Origin: Medicago truncatula
Taxonomy: Eukaryota > Streptophyta > Magnoliopsida > Fabales > Fabaceae
Length of the DNA: 64,000 nt
NCBI RefSeq assembly: GCF_003473485.1
Contig: NC_053042.1
Location: 12,420,501-12,484,500 of the forward strand
Direction of reading: 5' to 3'
This document shows positions 36,028-47,386 of the stretch, piece after piece. How positions within the stretch are numbered: the stretch's first letter is position 1; every line of letters starts with the position of its first letter. The translations under genes were made by a program, and so were the position numbers. The notes under the pieces are model-generated. The model had not been told where the DNA came from. It searched no databases and was given only the letters and a program-made list of their open reading frames with translations.

Positions 36028-37970
36028 ATGAGGATAGATTTTGAAGATGAAGCAGCAGCTCAATTGATTACTTCTGATCTCACTGACCTTGCTTTGGCTG
36101 CTAATAACTTCATTCTGCTTGGTGTCTCAGGTTCTGGAATCTCCGTCCTCCAACTAATTGCGTCTATTGCTGCTATGTATGTAATCTAAGCTCTGAATTC
36201 CATTTCCTTACAATTCTCTTCAAATTCATCCTTATATAATTTTTTCCTATATTCATCGCTTGTTCACATCTGTTGCAGATAAGCAACTTATTGTGTTTGT
36301 TTTGTTTTGTGAAGATGTGTGTTTGATTTTGAATTAGTTTATTTTAGTTAAAATTAAGTTGAATGTGGAGTGGTTTATGTTTGAATCATATAAAAGTGAG
36401 TTGATTAAAAAAAAGGATTGAGTTTAAAAATCACGTTTTAAGTTAAAAGCTAAAAACCATAGCTTCAAGTTAGAATAGGTTAGAATTTGTGTTTCGACCT
36501 AACACAAACCCACAAAACCGGCTTGTGAGGTGAGGACCGCCTCCCTGCTTATAAACACTTAATCAGGCCATATCACTTCCAATGTGGGACACCCACCTCA
36601 TGCCTGGGACTGGACATATGGAGCATAGCCAAAGTGGCCCGCTAGCGGAAACCTGATAGCAGGTGACCCTACGAATCTTGGATGGACTCGGATACTATCT
36701 TAAAATTTTTCGTTGGGCCTAAACTGTAGTCATGTGCTCTGAGCCGTACTGCTACACTCGTTGCATTTTCCGCTCCAATTACTCTGTTGCACTTTCGGCT
36801 CCAATTACTCTGCTACCATACGCCCGAGTGTCTGCCCTCTTATCAATGAACATGAGTCATATTCAACGCATTTCCATTTTAGTCTGTGTTGAGTTAAGCT
36901 TTCCTTTGTCTTCTAAAGCTATATATATGTAAATTTTATGTGTCTAGATTAAATTTGCTACAAAGTGATTTGCCGAAGCGGGTGTTTTTCCATGTTATTG
37001 ATGGTAATTTTTGTTTGTGCACTGCAGTTATTTGTTGATTTTGGATCGTACAAACTGGAAGACCAACATTTTCACATCACTACTCATTCCCTACATTTTC
37101 TTAAGCCTTCCCTCTTGGATTTTCTCCATCTTCAGGTGATTAGCTTTTCATGCTTTATTGTTATTAACTTCCTACCCTTCATTTTACTCAAATACCAAAT
37201 TTTGTGTTTGTTATTTTGTTATCATGCTACTTATTTTCATGGCTTCACAGGGCAGAGATTGGGAGATGGATTGCTCTCATTGCTGTTGTATTACGACTTT
37301 TCTTTCCAAGACACTTCCCTGGTATGTTACAATTTCACAGAGTGATATCACTCTTATTTATTAGATGCACATTATAACGGCGTCTCTGTCAACATATTTG
37401 CTGTTATTCATTAACATAATTTATATATATTTCTCAGTTCAAATTGTCCTACATCACCTCAAAGTTATATAGATAGATGTTAGTTTGTCCCTAAAGATGT
37501 AGCCTAGTGTTATAGGTTGGAACGCTGAAGGAACGAGGTCTAGGGTTCAATCCCTGCTGTTAACAATTTCCCCTCGTCCTAACAATTAACCACTTTTTCC
37601 CTATGTTGGTCCATTAGGAGCAGCGTAGAACTTGCAAAAAGGGAACAAGAAAGAATACTACGAAACATTTTCCCACTGTAATGCATAATTTTTCGTCACG
37701 GTTATCGCAGATTGGCTGGAATTACCCGCCGCTTTGATTCTTCTTATTGTTGTTGCTCCCGATCTATTTGCAAACACCTTTAGAAGTGATGCAGTTGGCG
37801 GCGTGGTAGTATGCCTTATCATTGCATGTTATTTGCTGCAAGAACATATTCGGGCATCCGGTGGCTTTAGAGATTCATTCACAAAAGCTTATGGCATGTC
37901 AAATACAATTGGCATAATTCTTCTGCTAATCTACCCCATCTGGACATTGGTTCTCTATATTACCACATAG
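36028..37970 (+). CDS. COR413: COR413-type cold-regulated membrane protein, copy 1, 4 exons
   Basis: Exons 36028-36176, 37028-37135, 37251-37321 and 37711-37970 give 588 nt, 195 aa. COR413 (WCOR413) proteins are multi-spanning proteins of the plasma membrane or thylakoid that rise with cold and ABA; their biochemical role is unsettled. The model reproduces family signatures in order: YLLILDRTNWKTN, LLIPYIFLSLPSW, IGRWIALIAVVLRLFFPRHF, PDWLELPAALILLIVVAP, CYLLQEHIRASGGFRDSF and GIILLLIYPIWTLVL. About five or six hydrophobic segments are visible, and there is no transit peptide, so the plasma-membrane type is likely. The start at 36028 (MRIDFED) matches the AMKTD-like region of relatives. Upstream in-frame codons back to an ATG at 35959 also read open, and an ACG sits where relatives have their first Met. 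A TRIM fossil lies in intron 1 and a tRNA-like repeat in intron 3. Confidence 0.92.
36495..36722 (-). mobile_element. TRIM fossil in COR413 copy 1, intron 1
   Basis: Carries CCAATGTGGGAC (complement of the TRIM start GTCCCACATTGG), GCTTGTGAGGTGAGG, and a GACTCGGATACTATCTTA segment resembling the primer-site edge. A partial, diverged TRIM; the related copy is at the same place in COR413 copy 2. Confidence 0.6.
37495..37575 (+). repeat. tRNA-like repeat in COR413 copy 1, intron 3
   Basis: TGTAGCCTAGTGTTATAGG resembles a box A and CTAGGGTTCAATCCCTGC a box B. A near-identical piece is in the same intron of copy 2 (about 41320-41395). Likely an old SINE present before the duplication. Confidence 0.5.
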
Positions 37971-38350
37971 GCATAAACATAGGGTGGAGTTTGTATTCGG
38001 CTGATTTAAGTGTAATAATTTGGCTTCTATGTTGTTCATTTGATCGAAACCGATATCTAGGAACTTACACATGTGCCTATAGTTGGTATGTGTATAAATA
38101 TGAAGTGAATCATTAGTGGAAGACTTTTTAGCTTCAACAATCCTTAAAAATATGATTAGCAATGCTGTATTTTTGTATCTTGTGTATTCACAAACTGATT
38201 ATTGTACTTGGAAATCATAATTTGGTTAGCCTGTGGATCATATATCATTGTGTTTCTTGAAGTGCAGACCTTGCTACTTCAGTTGGAGAAAATTTTAACA
38301 TTTATAATTTTGAAAATATTGTTATAAGTAATCATTCTTACAAGAATTAT

Positions 38351-38689
38351 GCTAGAAGACTTGATTTTCTGCGCGTCGAGTTACATGTGGATGCAGCGGT
38401 GGTGGTCAGGATTCTCCAGATGGAAGGTCTCTAGTGATGAAGATTCGAAGGATGTTGGATATGGATTGGGAAGTGATTGTTCATCATACTTATCGGGAGG
38501 TAAATCAATGTGCAGATGCATTAACAAATCTCATAGGTTCCTTGGATTCCAATCTTGTGTTGTTTGATGCGTGTCTGCCGCAGTTTAGTTATTAGTTGGC
38601 CACGGATGATTTGGGGATTATCATTCCTCGTTTAGTCCCTTTGTAGTTTCTTTCTTGAGCTTCGACCCTCTTTGTAATATAAAAAAAAA
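38351..38689 (+). mobile_element. 5'-truncated L1-like LINE, RNase H end, with TSD
   Basis: Encodes the RNase H C-terminal end of a plant LINE: VDAAVVVRILQMEG, then (in a shifted frame) MLDMDWEVIVHHTYREVNQC, ADALTNLIGSLDSNLVLFD and a stop, followed by a short 3' UTR and an 11-base A-tail. AAGAATTAT is duplicated at 38342-38350 and 38690-38698. The counterpart site after COR413 copy 2 (about 42210) reads ACAAGAATTAC with no LINE there. Confidence 0.85.
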
Positions 38690-38698
38690 AAGAATTAT

Positions 38699-39690
38699 AT
38701 CCTCTAAAAAACTGTCGAATATAAACATAAACACTTATGTTTAGTAAGGAGAGTGTTACATTATGTGGGTTTGGTTTGCATTGGAATTGAGCAAGTTCGA
38801 TGCTAAGGAACAAGACCACTAATTCTTCAAGCCTCTCTCTTAACTTCTTTATCCTCTCATTCAAAAAATATAATTTCAACTTAATATTATGCAAATTACT
38901 TTCAAGTCGTTTTATTATCTTTTATATTTATGCTAAATAGTTAATAAATATTTAATAAAAATAATTTCGTATAATAATTATATTATATTTTATAAGTATG
39001 AATTTTTCATACCTGCATACAAAAGTGATAATGTCCCTCTTAGTTGAATTTTCTCTATATTTAAGAATAAATAATCTAATCACCGCAAATATAGTAGCTC
39101 AGTTGACAGAGATATTATATGAAGAAGGGGTTTAAACCCCAAATTTTCCACTTATCCATTTTAAAATGGTGAAATTCTATCTATTAAACAACTTGACAGG
39201 AAAAAAAAATTGAATCACTAACAACATGCTCACCATATCTTAATATATTTTTTTGAGACCTAAATCTATTACTTGAATTAATCTATCGTTGACGAGCTCT
39301 AATATTTTACATTGAGATGATAGATCTAAAAATGTTTATAACATCAAACATGATTAATTGGGCATTTTTTTTCTTCTTATTTTTGAATTCAAATATAATT
39401 TTACAGATAAACGTTTGATCAACAATATTATAAATCAAATAACTGATCAATTTTAATTCAGATCAAAATTTGAATAAAACATCTACCCTAGTTTTAAAAG
39501 CGAATTTGAACTAACAACTCAACAATAATCATCCACGTAAAGAATTGTTAAACTGAGTTTAATAAGAATAAAATAATTATCCAATGTTTTATGACTTAAT
39601 AATCAATTTATATATAAAAAAAAAAAAAAAAAAAAAAACTTGATTGACTTTAACTTTATTTTGATATAGAGAGAGTACAATTGGAACTTC
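38699..39690. other. spacer between COR413 copies
   Basis: AT-rich, no gene. 39090-39160 holds a SINE-like piece (TAGTAGCTCAGTTGACAGAG, then GGGGTTTAAACCCC), and an A-tract is at 39609-39628. Confidence 0.4.
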
Positions 39691-39748
39691 TAGTGGAAGT
39701 GGTAAGTATCATTGTCCTACACGAGTTCACAGTACAGAACAGCACACC

Positions 39749-41846
39749 ATGTCATCATCCTACTTGCTGACTAAAAGTCAAATTACTTCTGCTCTTACTG
39801 ACCTTGCTGTGGCTGCTAATAACCTCGCCCACCATGTCTCAGGTTCTGGATTCTCCGTCCTCCAATTCATTGCTTATATTGTTGCTATGTATGTAATCTA
39901 ACCTCTTCCTTTAATTTCTCTTCAAATCCATTACTTATATTTCTTTCATTTTATTCATCACTTCTTGTCTTAGATATGCAACTTATTGTGTTGCTTTTAT
40001 TCTTTTGTTTTTATTAGGTTTAGTTTAGTGTGTTAAAGAATCTCTTAGAATTTCACGAAAACAGCTTGTGAGCTGAGGGCTGTCCCCACACTTATTCAGG
40101 CCATATCACTTCCAATGTGGGACACCCCCCTCATGTCCAGAACTGGACATATGGAGCCTGACCAGAGTGGCCCGATAGGGGTAACCTAAAATCAGGTGGC
40201 CCAACTGATCTTGGATAGACTTTGATACTTTCTAGAATTTGTCGTTGGGCCTAAACTGTATGTGCTCAATGTTGTCAAAATCCCGACTTAAATCCTACAA
40301 TCTAGGATTTTGCGACTTTCTTCAGCTTCAACGACTCAAATCCATAGTAAAATCATAAAATAATCAAAATCCATCGATTTTGATTGCGATTTTACGATTT
40401 CTTATAAACTAAGTCATTTACGACTATATACCATATATAACATATTTAATATTATATTTTTTGGTAAAATCTATCGATTTTGATTGCGATTTTACAATTT
40501 CTTATCTACAGAAGTAGTTGAGTAAAATCCTTTGATTTTGGTTGCGATTTTACAATTGTCGATTTTGCTCTTCTCTTTTGACCTGAAGCAAAATCCCAAT
40601 TTTGACAACCTTGCTCTGAACCGTACTGCTATACTCATTGCACTTTCAGCTTCAATTTCTCTGCTCTTATCAGTGAATATGAGTCATATTAAACACACTT
40701 CAAGTTTAGTCCGTGTTGAGTTAAGCTTTCCTTTGTCTTCTAAAGCTATATGTAAATTTGATGTGTGTTTAGATTAAATTTGCCACAAAGTGTTTTGCCG
40801 AAGTGGGAGTTTATCCATGTTATTGATGCCTTGATGGTAATTTTTATTTATGAATTGCAGTTATCTGTTGAGTTTGGATCGTACAAACTGGGAGACCAAC
40901 ACTTTCACATCACTACTCGTTCCATACATTTTTTTCAGCCTGCCTTCATGGATTTTCGGTGTCTTCAGGTGATTAGCTCTTCATGCTTTAGTGTTATCAA
41001 CTTCTTACCCTTCACTTTAATCCAATACCAAATTTTGTGTTTGTTATTTCGTTTTCATGATACTTAATTTCATCGCTTCACAGGGCAGAGATTGGGAGAT
41101 GGATTGCTCTCATTGCTGTTGTATTACGACTTTTTGTTTCAAGGCGCTTCCCTGGTATGTTCAAATTTCAGTGACATCACTCTTGTTTATTAGATGCACA
41201 TTATAAGAGTGTCTCTGTCAACATATTAGCTGTTATTCATTGACATAATTTATATTTATATATATATACTTGTCAGTTCAAACTGTCCCGCATCACCTCA
41301 AAATTATATAGATAGGTGTTAGTTTGTCCTTGAATGGGTTGGAACGCTGAAGGAATACTAAGGAGGTCTAGGGTTCAATCCCTGCTGTTAACAATTTCCT
41401 TCCCCAAGCCCTAACAAACTAACCACTTTTCCCCTATGTGGTTATGTTATGATTGTTGGATACTGCAGATACACGTTTTGTGTTCCCCTAGTCCATTAGG
41501 AGCAGCCTAGAACTTGCAAAAAGGGAAAAAGAAAGAATACTGCGAAATATTTTCCCAATATAATGCATAATTATTTGTTACATTTATCGCAGATCGGCTG
41601 GAATTACCCGCTGCTTTGATTCTTCTTATTGTTGTTGCTCCCGATCTATTTGCAAACACCTTTAGAAGCGATGAAGTTGGCTTGGTAGTATGCCTTGTCA
41701 TTGCATGTTATTTGCTACAAGAACAAATTCGGGCATCTGGTGGTTTTAGAGATTCTTTAACAAAAGCTCATGGAATATCAAATACAATTGGCATAATTCT
41801 TCTGTTTTCACAAAAACTCATGGAATATCAAATACAATTGGCATAA
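39749..41846 (+). CDS. COR413: COR413-type protein, copy 2, altered C terminus, 4 exons
   Basis: Exons 39749-39888, 40861-40968, 41084-41154 and 41593-41846 give 573 nt, 190 aa. The splice sites match those of copy 1. Start MSSSYLLTKS; signatures include YLLSLDRTNWETN, LLVPYIFFSLPSW, IGRWIALIAVVLRLFVSRRF, LELPAALILLIVVAPDLF and CYLLQEQIRASGGFRDSL. A 50-bp direct duplication (units at 41761 and 41811) falls near the end of exon 4. Because 50 is not a multiple of three, the last membrane segment of copy 1 (LLLIYPIWTLVLYITT) is replaced by LLFSQKLMEYQIQLA. RLFVSRRF also departs from the conserved RLFFPRHF. The gene may encode a changed protein or be decaying. Confidence 0.88.
40060..40262 (-). 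mobile_element. TRIM fossil in COR413 copy 2, intron 1
   Basis: Same segments and order as 36495-36722 (CCAATGTGGGACACCC, ACTGGACATATGGAGC, GTCGTTGGGCCTAAACTG). A broken copy that was probably present before the gene duplicated. Confidence 0.6.
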
Positions 41847-41860
41847 TTCTTCTGGTAATC
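41761..41860 (+). repeat. 50-bp tandem duplication in COR413 copy 2
   Basis: CAAAAGCTCATGGAATATCA starts at 41761 and CAAAAACTCATGGAATATCA at 41811, and similarity continues through GGCATAATTCTTCTG in both units. Copy 1 has a single unit. Confidence 0.92.
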
Positions 41861-42350
41861 TACCCCATCTGGACATTGGTTCTCTATATTACCATATATA
41901 TAGGCATTAACATAGAGTGAAAAATTTGTATTTGGTTGATATAAGTTTACGATTTGGCGATTTGATCGAATGTGAAGTGAAATATTATTGGAATACTTTT
42001 TTGGCTTCATTAATCATTAACAATATTATTAGCATTGTTGTATTTTCGTATCTTCTTGTGTATTCACAAACTGTATATTGTACTTGAAAATCATAATTTG
42101 GTTAGCCTGTGGATCATACACCAATAGTTTCTTGAAGTGCAGTCATTGCTATTTCAGTTGGAGAAAATTTTAACATTTCATAATTTTGAAAATATTGTAA
42201 GTAATTATTCTTACAAGAATTACATTCGGAGTTGCAGTTTTAACATATATGATTACTATTATACTTATAGATTATCATCACTTTAGTCAATACAATCAAA
42301 TGTACAGAAAACCAAATGGATTTTGCATAAAATGGCCACTTGACATATGA
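41847..42350. other. spacer between convergent COR413 copy 2 and LACS
   Basis: 3' regions of the two convergent genes. 41847-42210 matches the downstream flank of COR413 copy 1. Confidence 0.5.
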
Positions 42351-45300
42351 TCATGCCATTGTTCCTTTTGCTTCCTTGTATAGTTCATCAATTTGATCCT
42401 GCAAAGCATTGTTCGCAAATAGTAAAATTAATTTATTTGAGAAAAGCATTCCAATATTTGATTATAGTTCATGGATAAGCATTGTGTCCTGATGCATGGA
42501 AGCTTAATTGTGAAATCCTACTATAATCCTTGTTAAGGAATCAATGAATTTTTTATTTTTTTTACTAAAATCTTTTAGCATAAAGTGCAACAGAAAGTTA
42601 GTAATTATGAAATATTGATAAAAGCACATGAAGCAAATTACCTTGTAGTATTTCAGTAATTGTGGTCTCTTCAATTTAAACGTTGGCGTTACTAGATCTC
42701 TCTCTATGTCAAAGGGAGATGGTTCCAGATAAATAGCTTTGAGCTGCTCAAATCCTCTAAGCTGAGAGAGTTTCATTTCATGTCAGATGTAGCAATCACA
42801 TTCATTATACATTATACTACCAGAACTTAGCAGAATAGGATAAGAAAATCAAAATCATATATACATACTTGGAGTTTCTGACCAGTGCTTTTGAGTTCAT
42901 CCAAAATGTATTGTCTTGCCTTTAGATTTTCACATACAGATTGAAAGTCACCTGTAAAATTGTGCTCAACTGCCCAATCCTCAAGAGCCTTTCTTTCAGG
43001 GACCACCACAGCCACCAAGAACGACTCGAAACTGTTTCCATATACCCAAATCTGAATACAAAGAGAAAGTTTTTATCAACTATTAAAGCAAATAAGGTAA
43101 GTGGATTTCTGTTTTTGTTATTACGCTAAACACTAAAATGCAATATAATATTTTCTTCTCTAATTTTATAGACTATTCTTTGATTGATGTAGAAGCATAC
43201 CGATGATATAAGAGGGCATTGCAGATACTTGCTTTCAATATTCTCTACAGCAATGTATTCTCCTTGAGATAATTTAAAGATATTCTTTTTTCTGTCGATG
43301 ATTTTCATGGCTCCATTTGGTTGCCATTCTCCTATATCGCCTGCATTGATTTCAAAGTCTTATCTAAACATACTGCATTTAGAGTCAATGTGACAACTTG
43401 AGTAATATAGGTTTCATATGTGCCTCAATTACTAGGAACAAATCAATATACCTGTATGAAACCAACCATCAACTATAACCTCTTGAGTAAGGTCTTGTCG
43501 CTTGTGATAACCAGAGAACAAGGAATTTCCTCTCAGGCAAATTTCTCCACGCGGCTCACTGGAAAGTGCGTCATATCCCATCTCTGGTACAGATTCAAGC
43601 CTGGCCTCAATGGTTGTCATGGGAATTCCAACCGTTCCCATCATAGAAAACACATCGCCGATTGCTGTGAAACAACCAGCACAGCTTTCAGTAAGACCTA
43701 TCACAAAAAAAAAAAAAAAAAAAAAAATAGTAGATTAATATGTCATACACATACACAAAATCATACACAAAAATTAATGGAAAAATTGGTGGAAGTTTTA
43801 TTGGGTAAAACTATTTTTCATAAGATTCATTTAAAGTGTAGCCTTCAGAAAACTTTGATAAAGTTATGTATTTGAGTCATCATCAAAATATTGTGCATAG
43901 CATAAGATGCAATATACCATACCATATCCTTGTGATAATGTGGATCCAATAGTGACTCTCAAACACTCCTCCACATGTATAGGCAAAGGCGCAGCTCCTG
44001 ATAACAGGATACGAACACGTCCACCCAGCGCTTGTTTTGTCTACCCACAAAACCAATATTTTTTAGTTATGATTAAACCAAACTTTGTTAGACGAGTTCA
44101 CAAAGATAAGTAGTGTACCTTATCAAACACAAGTCTATCAAAGAAAGGGGCTGCTTTGTGTTGTGGAAGACCCTTCTCTAGATATCTTAACTTACTGTTA
44201 ATGGATTCTGGATTAGTTTATACACAAATATATAACCAAAACACTCAGAGTTTTGTGGTAAACACGTACTAGTTGTATGCATACTGAAATAAAGCACTTT
44301 GCAGTGACCCGGCGGATGAAACTTTGCTTTTGATACCTACATTTGAAAAGCATATAGTCAACACTAATTGAGTAGTATAATTACATAAGTATAACTGTAT
44401 AAGAAAGTCGTTTAAATATGTTAGCTATAAAACAAGAGAAGAGCATAAGAAGAATATAGTTGTGATTTACCAGCGCTAATACGATCGAAAACTCTAGGAA
44501 CACCACAAAATATAGTCGGTTTCAGTGTCTGAACATCTTCAAGCAGGAACCTGACATCCTGCAATAATAAAGAGAATATTTTATATGCAACATTAAGAGT
44601 TGAAACAAAATACTTGAAAAATTGAATCCGAAACTGTAGATCGATGTCTTACGCCTTGCCAAAATCCTATTGCGGATCCCTTGAAGATGCAATAGGTCGC
44701 CATTATCTGGTCGTATACATGAGCAAGGGGAAGAAAGGAGAAGTAGACATCGTCGTCTGCTGCCTAAAAACATTACAATGTTGTATATTTCTTGTCAGCA
44801 CTATATAGTTTCACAAATATACGAAATTAAATTTCACTCATTGGATGAGTTTGAACAAACTTTCTCAGAAGTAGTTACAGAAAACAAAAAAGTTTAAATT
44901 AATATACATTAACCATAAAGCATAATGTTCTATTAATCACATAATTTGAAATCAATGTCTGCATCTCAATATTTTCAAAAGGTTTTTCATTCTATAAATA
45001 CCTATAAACTTATTAGAAACTAAGTACTGAAAATTGTTATCTTACCACTTTGTCTGTCAACCTAATAATTTGGTCAATAGACAACACTTCAGACATGAAA
45101 GCTTCATTCTTAATAATGACACCTTTGGGTTCTCCAGTTGTTCCACTTGTGTACATTATTGTGCAAATGTCAGTCTTCTTTTTTGGTGGTAGATCGCAAT
45201 CCAAACTTCCCTAAAGAAAGAAAGGAAGATAACTAAGAAGTGAGAATGTTGAATCAAAATTGTTCATGCTCCTTATTTGAATACAAATAGGCAGATGAAA

Positions 45301-47386
45301 ACATGGTTTATGGTTTTAAATTCTGTCCGCAAACGCAATTGTAGCCACAATATAAAAGATTTTGTGGTCTCCGCAACGACATCGCAACTGCGATATAAAG
45401 TTTTGTAGCGTAACTGGAACAGCAATCTAATACACTATGATGTACCGACTGGAGAAACTCTCCCCAGGAGAAGCAGGATGTGCCAAATTCCTCAGCTTCC
45501 TTCTTTTGTGTGGTAGAAACATTTCCAAAGCTTACAATAGCTACAATATTAATTTACAAAGTTGTCAACATTAATTAGAGGAACAAACAAATAAACCTTA
45601 ATCTGGACTGAGAGTAAATTAGACAACAATGCTTGACCTACTTTTTAGATTTGAAGAACACCGATCAAGACATGACAAAATCTGTTGAAACAAATGTTAG
45701 TTCAATAAGGGAAAAAAATGTTATATGGTTAGTTATTTCTTAGAAGATTTATCAATAGAACCGTTAAATGTGAAAACATTGAACTGAAAGAACAAGAACA
45801 TACTGATGGAATCTTATTTTCCTGTACAAATGCAATTGAAACTTCAGCATGGTTTATGATGAACTCCACAGCATTAGGACCTGTTAGGATATGTTTGAAA
45901 TGATAAAAGAAATCACATTAGCTTGTTTGGATTGACTGTTTGTGTATCAGCTTATGGAAACAACTTATGACATGTCCACTGTTTTCAGCTTAAGCTATCC
46001 AAGATAGCTTATGAAAACTATTTATAGCTTATACATGAAAACAATTTGACTTTATTTTATACATTGTTATAGAAGTAGATTATACATAGGTGCTTATATA
46101 ATAGGTGTTTATGCTATAAACACTTAGTTAAGTTGTTTATCCAAGCAAGGCCAAAACAACTGTGAAGGCAGAAAAGACATACCAAGGGAGTCATATAGTG
46201 GAACATATGTTACTGCAGAGCTATTGCAAGCCTGCAATATAGTAAAATTGAATAATTAACAAATACAATTAATTTACAATAACAATGATGATGTAATTAC
46301 AAACAAAGTACTATACCTCCATTGCAATGATCCATTCAGGACAGTTGGAACCATATATGCCACAGTGATCTCCCTAGTAACATAAAACCATTAATCAGAT
46401 AATAAATTTCACATTTAATGTGTCTCAATATCGACCAGTTACATGTACTTTTTTGCTTATATTTAAGTCCAGAGAGAATGTTGAAAGAGCAGGAACTACT
46501 GAAAACTCACGGGATTGATGCCACGGCTTCTCATGGCTGAGCCCATTTGGATGGAAACATCGTAAACCTCTTTATATGTGAGCCATGAATAAGGTCCTGC
46601 CTGAAAATTCAAGCTCAATATTCACATAAAGTTTTCACAATTTAACAGGAAAAAAAAGAAACAAGATTTTGTGCTCTTGAAACTTCAACAAAGAATAAAT
46701 GGAATTGATATACATTGAAGACGAAGTTAGTACCTTAGAATCGAGTTTTTGACGCCTTCCAAGCATCTGGTTGTCGGGGCTCCTGTTAACAGAATCCCTG
46801 CAAAAGGAAACCATAAAAACTTCTAAGATAAAAGGCTCAAAAGCCAAATACTACTATTATACATGTTAAAATGAACATATAAAAAAGATAAGGACTCTTA
46901 GAACATGGATAATTAGTAAAATAAGTAAATAAAAAATCATAAGTTCAAGTAACATAATCAGTATTAACAAAGTTGGTTAGACTAGAGCAAACTTGTAGTA
47001 CTAGTAATACTACTTATGATTGACTAAATATATTGCATTAGAGAGAAAAAACAGTTGCATTGAAAGATATTCCACCTAATTAAATGCATTGTCAAGTGCT
47101 TGAACGTCATTAGGGTCGGTTTGAATCGACTTATTTAAGCTTATTCACTAACATAATCACTTATTTTTGAAGGAATACTAACATAATCACTTATGAAGCT
47201 GTCTATAGCATAATCAACAAAGTAGAATAGTGACCTGAAGAAATCCCAAGGGGACTCTAAACCAGTAGGCAACTCCATAAGACCATCTTTGGCATAAATG
47301 CATCTATAGACAGGGCCTGCTGATGGCCTTCCATCAGATGTAGCAGGCCTTCCTTCCTCAACTTTCACAGTATAAACCTCTGACAT
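42351..47386 (-). CDS. LACS: long-chain acyl-CoA synthetase (LACS4-like), 19 exons
   Basis: Activates long-chain fatty acids to acyl-CoA with ATP, probably at the ER. Exons in coding order: 47386-47235, 46797-46734, 46600-46511, 46373-46317, 46231-46183, 45880-45804, 45681-45642, 45540-45446, 45210-45046, 44763-44653, 44558-44471, 44336-44270, 44194-44119, 44040-43923, 43697-43452, 43340-43201, 43051-42869, 42761-42642 and 42398-42351. They total 1986 nt, 661 aa, close to the usual ~660-666, and every phase agrees. Marks include GPVYRCIYAKDGLMELP, the AMP-binding P-loop IMYTSGTTGEPKG (45.1 kb), HVYDQIMATYCIFKG, the ATP-site GYGLTESCAG, the fatty-acyl region DGWFHTGDIGEWQPNG and KIIDRKKNIFKLSQGE, and the C-terminal YKEAKGTMA. 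The similarity pattern is to the Arabidopsis LACS4/LACS5 group. An intron at 45881-46182 holds a MITE. No sign of decay. Confidence 0.95.
45919..46152. mobile_element. MITE in LACS intron
   Basis: Left TTAGCTTGTTTGGAT and right ATCCAAGCAAGGCCAA are imperfect inverted ends. The interior (AACTTATGACATGTCCA, ATACATGAAAACAATTTGAC) matches the copy at 4230-4475. hAT-like assignment is inference. Confidence 0.6.

Noticed and set aside
38349-38567. 72-aa plus-strand ORF
   Set aside because: Wrong frame of the truncated LINE RNase H end.
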